A DNA stretch of 64,000 nt from Clostridium lundense DSM 17049 (lineage in GTDB: Bacteria > Bacillota > Clostridia > Clostridiales > Clostridiaceae): assembly GCF_000619945.1 (NCBI RefSeq), contig NZ_JHVC01000010.1, forward strand, positions 1-64,000, given 5' to 3'. The notes under the pieces are model-generated. The model saw only the letters and a program-made list of their open reading frames with translations. It ran no database searches and was not told where the DNA came from. Positions within the stretch are counted from its first letter, which is position 1, and each line of letters begins with the position of its first letter. The translations under genes and the position numbers were made by a program. Shown here in pieces: positions 9,956 through 20,725 of this stretch.

Positions 9956-11239
9956 GTGTTATCAACCCTACGTAATGCCTGGAAAGTTCCTGACTTAAAG
10001 AAAAGGATAGTCTTTACTTTTGTAATGTTAATCCTATTTAGGATGGGAAATTTTATTCTTGTCCCAGGGATTGACCAAATGAAGTTAAAGGCACTAACAG
10101 AAGGAGCAAACGGAAACTTATTTAGCTTTTATGATATATTATCTGGTGGTGCGTTTAGTAAATTCAGCATCTTTGCAATGGGTGTAGTTCCTTATATTAA
10201 CGCGTCCATTATATTTCAGCTTTTAACTATTGCCATACCTTCTTTAGAACAATTATCTAAAGAGGGAGAAGAAGGTAGAAAGAAAATTCAGCAATATACT
10301 AGATATGCTGCTATAGTATTCGCTGTTCTTCAAGGCTTTAGTACATATTTCATAATAGTAAGAGCTGGAGCATTAAATGATACGTCTAAGCTTAATATGG
10401 TGTTAATAATACTTACCTTAACAACGGCCTCAACGTTTTTGATGTGGTTCGGTGATAAGATTACAGAACATGGAATTGGAAATGGTATTTCACTTATAAT
10501 ATTTGTGAATATTGTTTCAAGATTTCCAAGTACGTTATATGGACTTTCTTCACTTCAAAAGACTGAAGAAGTTAATTTTGTTCAAGTTATAATGTTTAGT
10601 GCTGTGGCATTAGCATTATTCTTGTCAGCAGTTGTGATGAGTCTTGCAGAAAGAAGAATTCCTGTACAATATGCAGGTAAAACTGTTGGTGGAAAAATGT
10701 ATAAAGGGCAGTCAACACATATTCCTATCAATGTAAACTCTTCAGGAGTTATTGGTATAATATTTGCAATGTCAGTTATGCTTTTCCCAGTAACAATAAG
10801 CCAATTTTGGCCTAATTCAAAGTTCTATCTGTTTATAACAGGAAGCAAATATAGTCCTTTTAAAGAAGGAAGTTTGCAGTATATTATAATCTACTTTTTA
10901 TTAATAATATTCTTTACTTGGTTTTATACTGAAGTTACATTTAAACCTGATGAAATGGCAGAGAATATGCATAAATCATCTGGATTTATACCTGGAATAA
11001 GACCAGGAGAGCCTACTGCTAGCTATATAGAAAAAGTACTAGGAAGAATATCAGTGCTTGGAGGTACTTTTGCTGGAATAATAACAATTATTCCTATAAT
11101 AGTAGCATCAAGTACACCGTTTAAAGGAATATCTTTTGGAGGTACTAGTTTATTAATTATGGTATCAGTAGCTCTTGAAGCTGTAAGACAAATAGAATCT
11201 CAACTAATAATGAGACATTATCAAGGATTCTTGAAGTAA
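9956..11239 (+). CDS. secY: Protein translocase subunit SecY
   Basis: 427 residues from a GTG codon one base after rplO. Ten hydrophobic segments are expected. SecY signatures include [15 protein letters not shown] (plug/TM2), [11 protein letters not shown] and [10 protein letters not shown]. It forms the protein-conducting channel of the plasma membrane with SecE and SecG, which lie elsewhere. Typical end of the spc block, with adk directly downstream. Confidence 0.98.
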   Translation: MLSTLRNAWKVPDLKKRIVFTFVMLILFRMGNFILVPGIDQMKLKALTEGANGNLFSFYDILSGGAFSKFSIFAMGVVPYINASIIFQLLTIAIPSLEQLSKEGEEGRKKIQQYTRYAAIVFAVLQGFSTYFIIVRAGALNDTSKLNMVLIILTLTTASTFLMWFGDKITEHGIGNGISLIIFVNIVSRFPSTLYGLSSLQKTEEVNFVQVIMFSAVALALFLSAVVMSLAERRIPVQYAGKTVGGKMYKGQSTHIPINVNSSGVIGIIFAMSVMLFPVTISQFWPNSKFYLFITGSKYSPFKEGSLQYIIIYFLLIIFFTWFYTEVTFKPDEMAENMHKSSGFIPGIRPGEPTASYIEKVLGRISVLGGTFAGIITIIPIIVASSTPFKGISFGGTSLLIMVSVALEAVRQIESQLIMRHYQGFLK

Positions 11240-11262
11240 TAATATATTTGGAGATGGTTTGG

Positions 11263-11913
11263 TTGAAGATAATTTTACTAGGTCCTCCGGGAGCTGGAAA
11301 AGGAACACAGGCTAAATTAATTAGCGGAAAATATTCCATACCACATATATCAACAGGTGACATTTTTAGAAAAAATATATCAGAAAAAACGCCCCTTGGA
11401 GTTAAAGCTAAGAGCTACATGGATAAAGGTCAATTAGTACCAGATGAATTAACTATAGAAATAGTTAATGATAGATTACAAAATGATGATTGTAAGAATG
11501 GTTTCTTATTAGATGGATTTCCTAGAACAGTAAAGCAAGCAGAAGCACTAGATAAATTCTTAGAAAGTCAAGGTACAAAAATTGATAGTGCTCTATTAAT
11601 AGAAGTACCTCAAGAATTTATTTTAGATAGAATGACAGGCAGAAGAGTGTGTAAAGATTGTGGAGCTAGCTACCATGTTAAATTTAACCCTTCAAAATCT
11701 GAAGGAAAATGTGATTTGTGTGGTGGAGAATTAATTCAAAGGAAAGATGACACTAAGGAAACAGTAAAAGAAAGATTAGATGTGTATTCAAAACAGACTG
11801 CACCACTAGTTGAGTATTATAAGAATAAAGAATCACTTTGTACAGTTGATGGTACTCAAGAGATTGAGGAAGTGTTTCATAGCATTTGCGATATCCTAGG
11901 GAGCGATAAATAA
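11263..11913 (+). CDS. adk: Adenylate kinase (zinc-lid type)
   Basis: 216 residues. P-loop [10 protein letters not shown] at 7-16, the DGFPRT motif, and a long lid with CKDC and CDLC, the four-cysteine zinc site of Gram-positive adenylate kinases. It catalyses ATP + AMP to 2 ADP. An in-frame TTG at 11248 exists, but GGAG at 11250-11253 is 9 bases before the TTG at 11263 and homologues start MKIILLG, so the latter is chosen. The stop overlaps the map ATG (TAATG). Confidence 0.96.
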   Translation: MKIILLGPPGAGKGTQAKLISGKYSIPHISTGDIFRKNISEKTPLGVKAKSYMDKGQLVPDELTIEIVNDRLQNDDCKNGFLLDGFPRTVKQAEALDKFLESQGTKIDSALLIEVPQEFILDRMTGRRVCKDCGASYHVKFNPSKSEGKCDLCGGELIQRKDDTKETVKERLDVYSKQTAPLVEYYKNKESLCTVDGTQEIEEVFHSICDILGSDK

Positions 11914-12662
11914 TGATAGGTATAAAAAATGATATAGAAATTGAATATATGAGACAGGCAGGTAAAGTTGTAGGAGAAACCCTTGCAAAACTTGAAGAGG
12001 CAGTAAAACCCGGAATAACAACTGCAGAATTGGATAAAATAGCAGAAGAATTTATTATTAAAAGAGGCGCTAAGCCATCTTTTAAGGGTTATTATGGATT
12101 CCCAGCTTCGATCTGTGCATCTAGAAATAATGAAGTAGTGCATGGTATTCCATCAAAAGACATTGTTCTACAAGAAGGAGATATAATAAGTATCGATTGT
12201 GGAGCAATTCTTAATGGATATCATGGAGATGCAGCCAGAACATTTCCTGTAGGAAAAATATCTGAAGAAGCAGCAAAGCTTATTCAGGTAACTAAGGAAA
12301 GTTTTTTTACTGGAGTAAAAAAAGCTGTGGTAGGAAATAGATTAACTGATATTTCTTCTGAAATTCAGCAGTATGTTGAAGGTTTTGGATATTCTGTTGT
12401 TAGAGACTACGTTGGTCATGGTATCGGCAAAGAAATGCACGAAGATCCTGAGGTTCCTAATTTTGGCAGACCAGGTAGAGGCCCTAAATTAATAAAAGGC
12501 ATGGTTTTGGCCATAGAACCTATGGTTAATGTTGGAAATTATCATGTTGAAGTTAAACCAAATGGATGGACAGTTGTAACTAGGGATAATAGTTTATCAG
12601 CTCATTATGAAAACACAGTTGCTATTTTGGATAACGGCCCAGAAATACTAACATTGATTTAA
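11913..12662 (+). CDS. map: Methionine aminopeptidase, type I
   Basis: 249 residues. The metal ligands are visible in context: H in EVVHGIPS, D in ISIDCGAI, D in GYHGDAARTF, H in VGHGIGKEMHEDP, E in AIEPMV, E near the C-terminus in HYENTVAI. It removes initiator Met from nascent chains. It lacks the N-terminal SEC-C zinc extension found in some clostridial MetAPs. Translationally coupled to adk. Confidence 0.96.
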   Translation: MIGIKNDIEIEYMRQAGKVVGETLAKLEEAVKPGITTAELDKIAEEFIIKRGAKPSFKGYYGFPASICASRNNEVVHGIPSKDIVLQEGDIISIDCGAILNGYHGDAARTFPVGKISEEAAKLIQVTKESFFTGVKKAVVGNRLTDISSEIQQYVEGFGYSVVRDYVGHGIGKEMHEDPEVPNFGRPGRGPKLIKGMVLAIEPMVNVGNYHVEVKPNGWTVVTRDNSLSAHYENTVAILDNGPEILTLI

Positions 12663-12676
12663 TAGAGGTGAAAATC

Positions 12677-12958
12677 TTGAAAGATAATGGCCAAATTGGT
12701 AAAGTAGTCTATTCTAAAACAGGAAGAGATAAGGGTAGATTCTTCATAGTTGTAGGCGTTTTAAGTGAAGAATATGTTTATATTTCCGATGGCAGTTTGA
12801 GGTTTATTGAGAAACCTAAGAAAAAGAAAGTTAAGCATTTAGTTTTTACTAATGTAGTAGCTGATGAAATAAAAAATGAATTATTAGCAGATAAAAGTGT
12901 TAGTAATTCGATAATCAGGAAATTTTTGCAGTCTCACGACATGAATAAGGAGGTTTGA
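12677..12958 (+). CDS. KOW-domain RNA-binding protein (L14e-like)
   Basis: 93 residues with an N-terminal KOW/SH3-like fold (IGKVVYSKTGRDKGRFFIVVG) and a lysine-rich middle (EKPKKKKVKHL). Proteins of this type occur between map and infA in clostridia and resemble archaeal/eukaryotic L14e; the function is not established. The frame is open from the GTG at 12668, but GAGGTG overlaps that codon and is spaced correctly for the TTG at 12677. Confidence 0.85.
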   Translation: MKDNGQIGKVVYSKTGRDKGRFFIVVGVLSEEYVYISDGSLRFIEKPKKKKVKHLVFTNVVADEIKNELLADKSVSNSIIRKFLQSHDMNKEV

Positions 12959-12964
12959 GACCTT

Positions 12965-13183
12965 ATGTCAAAAGAGGATGTTATAGAAATGCAGGGTACT
13001 GTTTTAGAAGCTTTACCTAATGCTATGTTTGAAGTAGAACTTGAAAGTGGGCATAAAATTTTAGCTCATATTTCTGGAAAATTAAGAATGAATTTTATAA
13101 GAATACTACCAGGTGATAAAGTCACAGTGGAGCTTTCTCCATATGATTTAACTCGTGGAAGAATAACTTGGAGAGCAAAGTAA
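12965..13183 (+). CDS. infA: Translation initiation factor IF-1
   Basis: 72 residues, starting [22 protein letters not shown]. An S1-like OB fold that occupies the 30S A site during initiation. Full length, with GGAGG seven bases before the ATG. Confidence 0.97.
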   Translation: MSKEDVIEMQGTVLEALPNAMFEVELESGHKILAHISGKLRMNFIRILPGDKVTVELSPYDLTRGRITWRAK

Positions 13184-13186
13184 TAA

Positions 13187-13312
<126 letters not shown>

Positions 13313-13438
13313 TATGTTTTAGGAGCGGCTGACATTTGGATTTAAAAAAATCCTAATGGCCTGAAACTTTATATATATTTTATAGAAATTGATTTAATCC
13401 TTTATCTATAAAAAAGATATTCAGGAGGTGTAATATTA

Positions 13439-13810
13439 ATGGCAAGAATAGCAGGAGTTGACCTACCAAAGGAAAAAAGAGTAGAAATAGGTCTAACCTA
13501 CATTTTCGGTATAGGATTACCAAGTTCACACAAAATCCTTAAAGAAACAGGAGTAAATCCTGATACAAGAGTTAAAGATTTAACTGAAGAAGAAGTTAAT
13601 TCATTAAGAGATTATATAAATAAAAACTTCATAGTTGAAGGTGATTTAAGAAGAGATATAGCTCTTGATATTAAGAGATTAATAGAAATTGGTTGCTATA
13701 GAGGAATAAGACATAGAAGAGGACTTCCAGTAAGAGGTCAAAAAACTAAGACAAATGCTAGAACAAGAAAAGGACCAAAGAAATTAGTTGGTTCAAAGAA
13801 AAAGAAATAA
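13439..13810 (+). CDS. rpsM: 30S ribosomal protein S13
   Basis: 123 residues starting [22 protein letters not shown], with [26 protein letters not shown] near the C-terminus. S13 contacts L5 and P-site tRNA. The 126 bases before it hold a small hairpin (GGATTT/AAATCC) and could be a leader, since the alpha operon is autoregulated by S4 in other bacteria; I see no promoter consensus there. Confidence 0.97.
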   Translation: MARIAGVDLPKEKRVEIGLTYIFGIGLPSSHKILKETGVNPDTRVKDLTEEEVNSLRDYINKNFIVEGDLRRDIALDIKRLIEIGCYRGIRHRRGLPVRGQKTKTNARTRKGPKKLVGSKKKK

Positions 13811-13841
13811 GCGTAAGAGACTAATTTAAGGAGGGAAAACG

Positions 13842-14243
13842 ATGGCAGCTGGGTCAAAAGGTAAGAAGATAACAAGAAGAAGAAAAGAAAGAAAAAATGT
13901 TGAACACGGAAGTGCACACATAAAGTCAACTTTTAATAATTCTATTGTTACATTAACTGATACTGCTGGTAATACATTATCATGGGCTAGTGCTGGTGGA
14001 TTAGGTTTTAGAGGATCAAGAAAGAGCACTCCATTTGCAGCTCAGATGGCAGCTGAAACAGCAGCAAAAGTTGCAATGGAACATGGTTTAAAGAGCGTTG
14101 AAGTATATGTAAAGGGACCAGGAGCTGGTAGAGAAGCTGCAATAAGATCTTTACAAGCGGCTGGATTAGAAGTAACTCTAATAAAGGATGTTACTCCAAT
14201 ACCACATAACGGTTGTAGACCACCAAAGAGAAGAAGAGTCTAA
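13842..14243 (+). CDS. rpsK: 30S ribosomal protein S11
   Basis: 133 residues with [20 protein letters not shown] and the C-terminal [14 protein letters not shown] signature. S11 sits on the 30S platform near the E site. ATG behind AAGGAGGG. Confidence 0.98.
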   Translation: MAAGSKGKKITRRRKERKNVEHGSAHIKSTFNNSIVTLTDTAGNTLSWASAGGLGFRGSRKSTPFAAQMAAETAAKVAMEHGLKSVEVYVKGPGAGREAAIRSLQAAGLEVTLIKDVTPIPHNGCRPPKRRRV

Positions 14244-14271
14244 TTTTAAGTAATAGGAGGTGTAATTTTAA

Positions 14272-14892
14272 ATGGCAAGATACACTGGAGCAGTTTGTAG
14301 ATTATGTAGAAGAGAAGGATTAAAGCTATTCCTTAAAGGAGATAGATGTTATACAGATAAATGTGCATTCTCAAGAAGAGGATATGCACCTGGACAGCAC
14401 GGACAAAGTAGAAAGAAGCTTTCTAACTATGGATTACAGTTAAGAGAAAAACAGAAGGCTAGAAGAATATATGGAGTTTTAGAAGGCCAATTCAGAACTT
14501 ATTATGAAAAGGCTGATAGAATGAGAGGAATAACAGGTGAAAACTTGTTAAGACTTCTTGAATTAAGACTTGATAACGTAGCTTACAGATTAGGATACGG
14601 TAATTCAAGAAAAGAAGCTAGACAGTTAGTAACTCATGGACATTTCTTAGTAAATGGCCACAAAGTAGATATTCCTTCATATATATTATCAGTAAATGAT
14701 GTTGTAACTGTATGTGAGAAGAGCAGAGCAACAGAAAAATTTAAAACATTTGCTGAAAATCCAAAGACATTACCAAATTGGTTAACAGGAAATGCAGAAA
14801 ACTTTGAAGGAAAAGTTGTTAGCGAACCAGCTAGAGCTGATATAGATGTTCCTGTAAACGAAACATTAATCGTTGAGTTATACAGTAAATAA
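14272..14892 (+). CDS. rpsD: 30S ribosomal protein S4
   Basis: 206 residues. The N-terminal zinc-knuckle-like cysteines CRLCRREG and C...C (about 9, 12, 26, 31) are present, then the S4 RNA-binding domain [31 protein letters not shown]4 is a primary 16S binder and a translational repressor. It is encoded within the alpha operon, as in clostridia. Confidence 0.98.
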   Translation: MARYTGAVCRLCRREGLKLFLKGDRCYTDKCAFSRRGYAPGQHGQSRKKLSNYGLQLREKQKARRIYGVLEGQFRTYYEKADRMRGITGENLLRLLELRLDNVAYRLGYGNSRKEARQLVTHGHFLVNGHKVDIPSYILSVNDVVTVCEKSRATEKFKTFAENPKTLPNWLTGNAENFEGKVVSEPARADIDVPVNETLIVELYSK

Positions 14893-14963
14893 TAGCTAAC
14901 AGTTAAGTGAGAATCAGTTGCCCTCAATGTAAACTAATAGATTATTAAAAAGGAGGGTTCCGA

Positions 14964-15911
14964 ATGTTAGAAATTGAAAAGCCAAAAATAGAATGTGTAG
15001 AGATGGCTGAAGATGGTTTCTATGGCAAGTTTGTTGTAGAACCCTTGGAAAGAGGATATGGAATTACTCTAGGCAATGCATTAAGGAGAATACTCCTTTC
15101 TTCATTACCTGGAGTTGCTGTTAATTCTATAAAGATTGAGAATGTATTACATGAGTTCTCTACTGTTAAAGGTGTAAAAGAAGATGTTACTGAATTAATA
15201 TTAAATATTAAATTACTAGCTTTAAAAATGAGCGGAGAAGGTCCAAAAACTGTATATATAGATGCAAAAGGACCTGGTGAAGTAACAGCAGGTGATATAA
15301 AAACTGATGGCGATGTGGAAGTAATAAATAAGGACTTACATATAGCAACCTTAGATGAAGATGGAAAGCTTTATATCGAGTTAGCGGTAAATAGAGGAAG
15401 AGGCTATGTATCACAAAACAGAAATAAAGTAGAAGGTTTGCCAATAGGAACTATCCCTGTAGATTCAATTTATACTCCTGTAAAAAGGGTTAACTTTACT
15501 GTAGAAAATACAAGGGTAGGACAGATTACCGATTATGATAAACTAACTCTTGAAGTATGGACTAATGGTACAATAATGCCTGATGAAGCAGTAAGCTTAT
15601 CAGCTAAGATACTAATAGAACACTTCAAGTTATTTATGACTTTAACAGACCATGCCAATAATGTAGAAATCATGGTAGAAAAAGAAGAAGATAAAAAAGA
15701 AAAAGTTTTAGAAATGACTATTGAAGAGTTAGATCTTTCAGTTAGAAGTTATAACTGCTTAAAGAGGGCTGGTATAAATACAGTGCAGGAATTAACTGAA
15801 AGAACAATGGATGATATGATGAAGGTTAGAAACCTAGGTAAAAAGTCCCTTGAAGAAGTTGAGCAGAAACTTGCTGCTTTAGGATTAAGTTTAAAACAGA
15901 GTGAAGAGTAG
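14964..15911 (+). CDS. rpoA: RNA polymerase alpha subunit
   Basis: 315 residues. N-terminal dimerisation domain with [24 protein letters not shown] at about 27-50, and a C-terminal domain (about 245-315) with [22 protein letters not shown] that contacts UP elements and activators. ATG behind AAAGGAGGG. Full length. Confidence 0.98.
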   Translation: MLEIEKPKIECVEMAEDGFYGKFVVEPLERGYGITLGNALRRILLSSLPGVAVNSIKIENVLHEFSTVKGVKEDVTELILNIKLLALKMSGEGPKTVYIDAKGPGEVTAGDIKTDGDVEVINKDLHIATLDEDGKLYIELAVNRGRGYVSQNRNKVEGLPIGTIPVDSIYTPVKRVNFTVENTRVGQITDYDKLTLEVWTNGTIMPDEAVSLSAKILIEHFKLFMTLTDHANNVEIMVEKEEDKKEKVLEMTIEELDLSVRSYNCLKRAGINTVQELTERTMDDMMKVRNLGKKSLEEVEQKLAALGLSLKQSEE

Positions 15912-15954
15912 TTTATAAGTTATAATACTACATGGAACGTAAGGAGGTATAGAG

Positions 15955-16296
15955 ATGGCAGGATATCGTAAGTTAGGTCGTCCAACTGACCAAAGAAGAG
16001 CAATGCTTAGAAATCTAGTTACTAGTTTCTTAAAGAATGGTAAAATAGAAACTACTGTAACAAGAGCAAAAGAAGCTAAGAATTTAGCTGAAAAAATGAT
16101 AACTCTTGGAAAAAGAGGAGACTTACATGCAAGAAGACAGGTACTTGCATTTGTAACTGAAGAAGAAGTAGTTAAAAATTTATTTGAAAATATAGCTCCT
16201 AAATACGCTGAAAGAAATGGTGGATATACTAGAATGTATAAAGTTGGCCCAAGAAGAGGCGATGGAGCAGAAATGGTTATACTAGAATTAGTTTAG
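15955..16296 (+). CDS. rplQ: 50S ribosomal protein L17
   Basis: 113 residues: [18 protein letters not shown] at the N-terminus and [19 protein letters not shown] at the C-terminus. L17 lies at the tunnel exit. Last r-protein of the super-operon; a terminator-like hairpin follows. Confidence 0.97.
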   Translation: MAGYRKLGRPTDQRRAMLRNLVTSFLKNGKIETTVTRAKEAKNLAEKMITLGKRGDLHARRQVLAFVTEEEVVKNLFENIAPKYAERNGGYTRMYKVGPRRGDGAEMVILELV

Positions 16297-16302
16297 TTAG
16301 CT

Positions 16303-16341
16303 TAGGGGATTAAGTAAAGACATAGCTTAGTCCCCATTTTA
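16303..16341 (+). terminator. Terminator-like hairpin after rplQ
   Basis: GGGGATTAAG (16305-16314) pairs with CTTAGTCCCC (16326-16335) and is followed by ATTTTAAT. A moderate intrinsic terminator that may only partly stop transcription into the ecf genes. Confidence 0.65.
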
Positions 16342-16371
16342 ATATACTGTCAATCATTACGAGGTGTTTAA

Positions 16372-17217
16372 ATGGATAAAAAAATGATTGAATGTAGGGA
16401 TGTAGTGTACAAATATGAAGATAGTAATGAAGGTACATATAAATTAGCAATAGATAATGTATCAATAGACATAGAAAAAGGCGAATTTGTTGTAATATTA
16501 GGGAGAAATGGTTCAGGAAAGTCTACAATAGCTAAGCATATGAATGCACTTATAATTCCTACAGAAGGAAAAGTCTATGTAGATGGAATGGATACATCAC
16601 TTCAGGAAAATGTATGGAATATTAGAAATAATGCAGGTATGGTATTTCAAAACCCAGATAATCAAATTGTAGCAACAATAGTAGAGGAAGATGTTGCGTT
16701 TGGTCCAGAAAATCTTGGGATAGAACCAAATGAAATAAGAAGAAGAGTTGATGATTCATTAAAGAGAGTAAATATGGATGAGTATAAAAAGCATGCACCT
16801 CACCTATTATCTGGTGGACAGAAGCAAAGAGTTGCTATAGCTGGTGTTTTAGCTATGATGCCAAAATGTATTATTTTTGATGAACCAACAGCTATGTTAG
16901 ATCCATCTGGAAGAAAAGAAGTAATAAGAACAATAAGAGAATTAAATAAAAAGTATGGTATAACTATAGTATTAATTACTCATTATATGGAAGAAGCGGT
17001 TAAGGCAGATAGAATTGTTGTAATGGATACAGGCAAAGTAGTTATAGAAGGATCACCAAGAGAAATATTTAGTAATGTAGGTACTATGAAAGAAATAGGC
17101 CTCGATGTACCTCAGGTAACAGAATTAGCTTATGAACTTCAAAAAGAAGGAATAGATATAACTTCTGATATATTAACTATTGATGAGATGGTGGATGCAT
17201 TATGTCGATTAAAATAG
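16372..17217 (+). CDS. ecfA1: Energy-coupling factor transporter ATPase EcfA1
   Basis: 281 residues. Walker [10 protein letters not shown] at about 43-51, Q-loop [11 protein letters not shown] signature LSGGQKQR, Walker [14 protein letters not shown], switch His in LITHYMEEA. One of the two ATPases that power vitamin uptake with EcfT and interchangeable S components encoded elsewhere. It overlaps ecfA2 by 16 bases. The position after rplQ is conserved in Firmicutes. Confidence 0.96.
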   Translation: MDKKMIECRDVVYKYEDSNEGTYKLAIDNVSIDIEKGEFVVILGRNGSGKSTIAKHMNALIIPTEGKVYVDGMDTSLQENVWNIRNNAGMVFQNPDNQIVATIVEEDVAFGPENLGIEPNEIRRRVDDSLKRVNMDEYKKHAPHLLSGGQKQRVAIAGVLAMMPKCIIFDEPTAMLDPSGRKEVIRTIRELNKKYGITIVLITHYMEEAVKADRIVVMDTGKVVIEGSPREIFSNVGTMKEIGLDVPQVTELAYELQKEGIDITSDILTIDEMVDALCRLK

Positions 17218-18053
17218 AGAATTTAACCCATATATATATGAAGGGGACCCCCTTTGAAAAAAAAGCAATAGATAATGTTACACTAGAGATAAAAGATGGA
17301 GAATTTATTGCATTAATAGGTCATACTGGTTCAGGAAAATCTACTCTAATACAGCATATAAACGGATTACTTAAGCCAGATTCGGGTAAAATTATAATTG
17401 ATAATGTAGATATAACTAGTAAGAATGTAAAATTATCAGCTATAAGAAAGAAAGTTGGTCTTGTATTCCAATATCCTGAATATCAGCTTTTTGAAGAAAC
17501 AATTGAAAAGGATATTGCATTTGGACCTAAGAATTTGGGATTAAGTGAAGAAGAGATAAGTTCTAGAATAAAGAGAGCTATGAATATTGTAGGTTTAGAT
17601 TATGAAAAGTATAAAGATAAATCCCCATTTGAACTAAGTGGGGGACAAAAAAGAAGAGTTGCTATTGCAGGTGTAGTAGCAATGGAACCACAAGTTCTTA
17701 TACTAGATGAACCTACTGCTGGATTAGATCCAAAGGGTAGAGATGATATATTAAGTAATATATCAGATCTTCATAGAGAATATAATATGACTATTATATT
17801 AGTTTCCCATAGCATGGAGGATGTTGCTAAGTTAGCTTCTAGAATACTTGTAATGCATCATGGAAAATGCATATTAGATGGGGAACCTATAAATATTTTC
17901 AGAGAGATAGACACTTTAGAAAGTGTAGGATTAGCTGTACCACAGGTAACTTATTTAACAAAAAAATTAAGAGATAAAGGTTTTAATATATCAGGGGATA
18001 TATTTACTATAGAGCAAGCTAAGAAAGAGTTACTAAAGGTATTAAAGAAATAA
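17202..18053 (+). CDS. ecfA2: Energy-coupling factor transporter ATPase EcfA2
   Basis: 283 residues. Walker [11 protein letters not shown]-loop [14 protein letters not shown] (the ECF-type Q-loop that contacts EcfT), signature LSGGQKRR, Walker [13 protein letters not shown]. Heterodimer partner of EcfA1. ATG within the end of ecfA1, so coupled. Confidence 0.96.
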   Translation: MSIKIENLTHIYMKGTPFEKKAIDNVTLEIKDGEFIALIGHTGSGKSTLIQHINGLLKPDSGKIIIDNVDITSKNVKLSAIRKKVGLVFQYPEYQLFEETIEKDIAFGPKNLGLSEEEISSRIKRAMNIVGLDYEKYKDKSPFELSGGQKRRVAIAGVVAMEPQVLILDEPTAGLDPKGRDDILSNISDLHREYNMTIILVSHSMEDVAKLASRILVMHHGKCILDGEPINIFREIDTLESVGLAVPQVTYLTKKLRDKGFNISGDIFTIEQAKKELLKVLKK

Positions 18054-18102
18054 ATTATTTGGAAATACAAAAATCAAAGATAATTGTTAGGAGAGCATAT
18101 AG

Positions 18103-18903
18103 ATGATTAAAGATATTACATTAGGACAATATATACCGGGTGATTCCTTTGTACATAAACTTGACCCAAGAATAAAAATATTAATATCTTTAATATTCAT
18201 TATAGATTTATTTATTATAAACAATTTTATAGGATACATATTTATAACAATATTTACTCTAACTGCTATAGCGGTATCTAAAGTTCCTTTAAAATTCATC
18301 TATAGAGGTCTTAAACCTATTTTTATATTGATAATTATTACAGCTATATTAAATGTCTTCATGACAAGTGGGGGCAAAATAATATTTCAGTGGAAATTTA
18401 TTACTATATATGAAGAGGGATTAAAACTAGCAATATTTATGGTTATAAGATTAGTTTTTTTGATTATTGGTACATCGCTTCTTACTTTAACTACATCACC
18501 TATAGAACTTACAGATGGTATAGAGAAACTCTTAAATCCTTTAAGGGGAATAGGAGTACCAGCTCATGAACTAGCTATGATGATGACTATTGCATTAAGG
18601 TTTATTCCTACGCTTATGGATGAGACAGATAAAATTATGAAGGCTCAAATGGCAAGAGGAGCTGATTTTGAATCTGGAAATATTATTCAAAGAGCTAAGA
18701 ATTTAATACCACTTCTTGTACCATTATTTATAAGTTCTTTTAGAAGAGCGGATGAATTGGCCATGGCTATGGAAGCAAGGTGCTATAGAGGTGGAGAAGG
18801 CAGAACCAGAATGAAACAGCTAAAACTAACAGGTAGAGATTTTACTGCCTCATTAATCGTAATAACTTTAGTAGGTTTATCAGTATGGAGTAGATATATA
18901 TAA
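18103..18903 (+). CDS. ecfT: Energy-coupling factor transporter transmembrane protein EcfT
   Basis: 266 residues with several hydrophobic segments between 25 and 130 and one at the C-terminus. The two coupling motifs QMARGADFESG and MEARCYRGGEGRT are present; the second has ARC rather than the textbook ARG. EcfT couples the ATPases to the S component in the membrane. The stop overlaps the truA ATG. Confidence 0.95.
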   Translation: MIKDITLGQYIPGDSFVHKLDPRIKILISLIFIIDLFIINNFIGYIFITIFTLTAIAVSKVPLKFIYRGLKPIFILIIITAILNVFMTSGGKIIFQWKFITIYEEGLKLAIFMVIRLVFLIIGTSLLTLTTSPIELTDGIEKLLNPLRGIGVPAHELAMMMTIALRFIPTLMDETDKIMKAQMARGADFESGNIIQRAKNLIPLLVPLFISSFRRADELAMAMEARCYRGGEGRTRMKQLKLTGRDFTASLIVITLVGLSVWSRYI

Positions 18904-19643
18904 TGAAAAATATAAAACTGTTAGTTGAATATGATGGGACAGATTATTCTGGTTGGCAAAAGCAGGCTGGTAATAATATAAGAACAATTCAAGGAACTAT
19001 AGAAGGATGTTTAAATGAAATCACTGGAGAAAAGATAGCAGTAATAGGCTGTAGTAGAACAGATGCTGGAGTTCATGCAAAAGGTTTTGTAGCGAATTTT
19101 AATACTGATAGTAAGATACCAGGTGATAAATTTAAGTATGTTATAAATAGATTACTACCAGATGATATAATAATACAAGATTCCCAGGAAGTAGATAAAA
19201 ATTTTCATGCTCGATATAATTGTATAGGTAAAAGATATATATATAATATTTTGAATAAGGAATGGCCATCACCAATATTACGTAACTATACCTATCATTA
19301 TAAAAATAAATTAGATATAGAAAGTATGAATAAAGCTGCTCAATATTTAATTGGAAAACATGATTTTACTTCATTTAAGAGTTCAGGCAGCAGTGTTAAA
19401 ACATCTGTTAGAACTATAATTGATGCGAAATTGTATTCAGTTGAAGACTTGGTAGTTTTCAGTATTTTAGGGGATGGTTTCTTATACAATATGGTAAGAA
19501 TAATAGTTGGTACTTTAATAGAAGTTGGAATTGGTAAAAAGAAGCCAGAAGATATTATTACTATATTAGAGGCTAAAAACAGGCAGAAAGCAGGAGCATC
19601 AGCTCCAGCAAGAGGGCTATGTTTAGATGAAGTTTTTTATTGA
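18903..19643 (+). CDS. truA: tRNA pseudouridine(38-40) synthase
   Basis: 246 residues. The catalytic aspartate is in SRTDAGVHAKG (about residue 52); LLVEYDGTDYSGWQ opens the fold and GDGFLYNMVRIIVGTL is the conserved C-terminal motif. It modifies U38-U40 of the tRNA anticodon stem. It starts in the ecfT stop (TAATG). Its last codons overlap the rplM promoter. Confidence 0.96.
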   Translation: MKNIKLLVEYDGTDYSGWQKQAGNNIRTIQGTIEGCLNEITGEKIAVIGCSRTDAGVHAKGFVANFNTDSKIPGDKFKYVINRLLPDDIIIQDSQEVDKNFHARYNCIGKRYIYNILNKEWPSPILRNYTYHYKNKLDIESMNKAAQYLIGKHDFTSFKSSGSSVKTSVRTIIDAKLYSVEDLVVFSILGDGFLYNMVRIIVGTLIEVGIGKKKPEDIITILEAKNRQKAGASAPARGLCLDEVFY

Positions 19644-19668
19644 CACGCCAGGCTGCTTGTATTATAAT
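19640..19668 (+). promoter_or_regulatory. Consensus sigma-A promoter of rplM-rpsI
   Basis: TTGACA at 19640-19645 and TATAAT at 19663-19668 with a 17-bp spacer, a perfect match to consensus. The -35 box overlaps the last truA codon and stop. Confidence 0.92.
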
Positions 19669-19674
19669 ATAAAT

Positions 19675-19750
19675 GTTTGTATTTTAAAGTATAAAAGATC
19701 CACTAGCCCCGGATCTTTATATAGAACGAAAGTTTGTTATGTCAATAGTT
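19675..19750 (+). ncRNA. L13-type ribosomal leader upstream of rplM
   Basis: The 5' UTR carries AGATCC-ACTAGCCCC-GGATCT followed by TTTATATAGAACGAAAGTTTGTT. This layout matches what I remember of the L13 leader family in low-GC Gram-positives, presumed to mediate L13 feedback. An Infernal search would confirm it. Confidence 0.6.
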
Positions 19751-19765
19751 CAAGGAGGGAAAAAG

Positions 19766-20200
19766 ATGAAATCATACATTGCAAAACCACAAGAAGTAGA
19801 AAGAAAATGGTATGTTGTAGATGCTGCTGGAAAGCCATTAGGAAGAGTAGCAAGTCAGGTTGCATCAATATTAAGAGGAAAAAATAAACCTATATTTACA
19901 CCACATGTAGATACAGGTGATTTCGTAATAGTAATTAACGCTGATAAAGTAGCGTTAACTGGTAAGAAATTAGACCAGAAGATGTTAAGACATCATTCAT
20001 TATATCCAGGTGGATTAAAAGAAACTCCATACAGAGAAGCTTTAGCTAAGAAACCAGAATTCGTTTTCCAGGAAGCAGTTAGAAGAATGCTTCCAAAGGG
20101 AGTTCTTGGAAGAGATATGCTTAAAAAGCTAAAAGTATATAAGGGAACAGAACATAACCACGAAGCTCAGAAACCTGAAGTATTAGAATTAAAATATTAA
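19766..20200 (+). CDS. rplM: 50S ribosomal protein L13
   Basis: 144 residues starting [20 protein letters not shown], the family start, with [12 protein letters not shown] and [15 protein letters not shown]. The frame extends upstream to 19739, but AAGGAGGG at about 19751 serves the ATG at 19766. L13 is an early 50S assembly protein. Cotranscribed with rpsI. Confidence 0.97.
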   Translation: MKSYIAKPQEVERKWYVVDAAGKPLGRVASQVASILRGKNKPIFTPHVDTGDFVIVINADKVALTGKKLDQKMLRHHSLYPGGLKETPYREALAKKPEFVFQEAVRRMLPKGVLGRDMLKKLKVYKGTEHNHEAQKPEVLELKY

Positions 20201-20230
20201 TAGGTAGAGCTGGAAGAAGGAGGAAGAAAA

Positions 20231-20623
20231 ATGGCAAAAGTTCAGTATTTTGGAACTGGTAGAAGAAAGAAAGCTATTGCTAGAGTAAGACTTGTACCAG
20301 GTGAAGGTAAAGTAGTTATAAATAAAAGAGATATAGAAAGTTATTTTGGATTAGAAACTTTAAGAGTTATCGTTAATCAGCCACTAGTTTTAACTGGAAC
20401 TAAGGAAAAATTTGATGTTCTAGTAAATGTTCATGGTGGTGGATACACTGGTCAGGCAGGAGCTATAAGACATGGTGTTTCAAGAGCATTACTAAAAGCA
20501 GATGAAAGTTTAAAGCCAGAATTAAAGAAAGCAGGATTCTTAACAAGAGATCCAAGAATGAAGGAAAGAAAGAAATACGGTCTTAAAAAGGCTAGAAGAG
20601 CACCACAGTTCTCAAAGAGATAG
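20231..20623 (+). CDS. rpsI: 30S ribosomal protein S9
   Basis: 130 residues: [20 protein letters not shown] at the N-terminus and the basic tail [16 protein letters not shown] that contacts P-site tRNA. ATG behind AAGGAGGA. End of the rplM-rpsI unit. Confidence 0.98.
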   Translation: MAKVQYFGTGRRKKAIARVRLVPGEGKVVINKRDIESYFGLETLRVIVNQPLVLTGTKEKFDVLVNVHGGGYTGQAGAIRHGVSRALLKADESLKPELKKAGFLTRDPRMKERKKYGLKKARRAPQFSKR

Positions 20624-20624
20624 T

Positions 20625-20657
20625 GGGAAAGAGAGGGATACCCTCTCTTTTTTTTTA
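20625..20657 (+). terminator. Rho-independent terminator after rpsI
   Basis: AAAGAGAGGG, loop ATA, CCCTCTCTTT then a run of T. A textbook intrinsic terminator. Confidence 0.95.
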
Positions 20658-20725
20658 TATAAAAAAAATTAATAAAATTTAGTGTAAATGAGAACAATAT
20701 AGAGAGAAAAAAGGAGGTGAATTTT

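Noticed and set aside
9522..9965. Long minus-strand open frame opposite rplO
   Set aside because: Shadow of a strongly biased r-protein gene; composition is typical of an antisense frame and there is no ribosome binding site.
19627..19887. Plus-strand open frame overlapping the truA end and rplM start
   Set aside because: Covers the rplM promoter and leader in another frame; no ribosome binding site and low-complexity translation.
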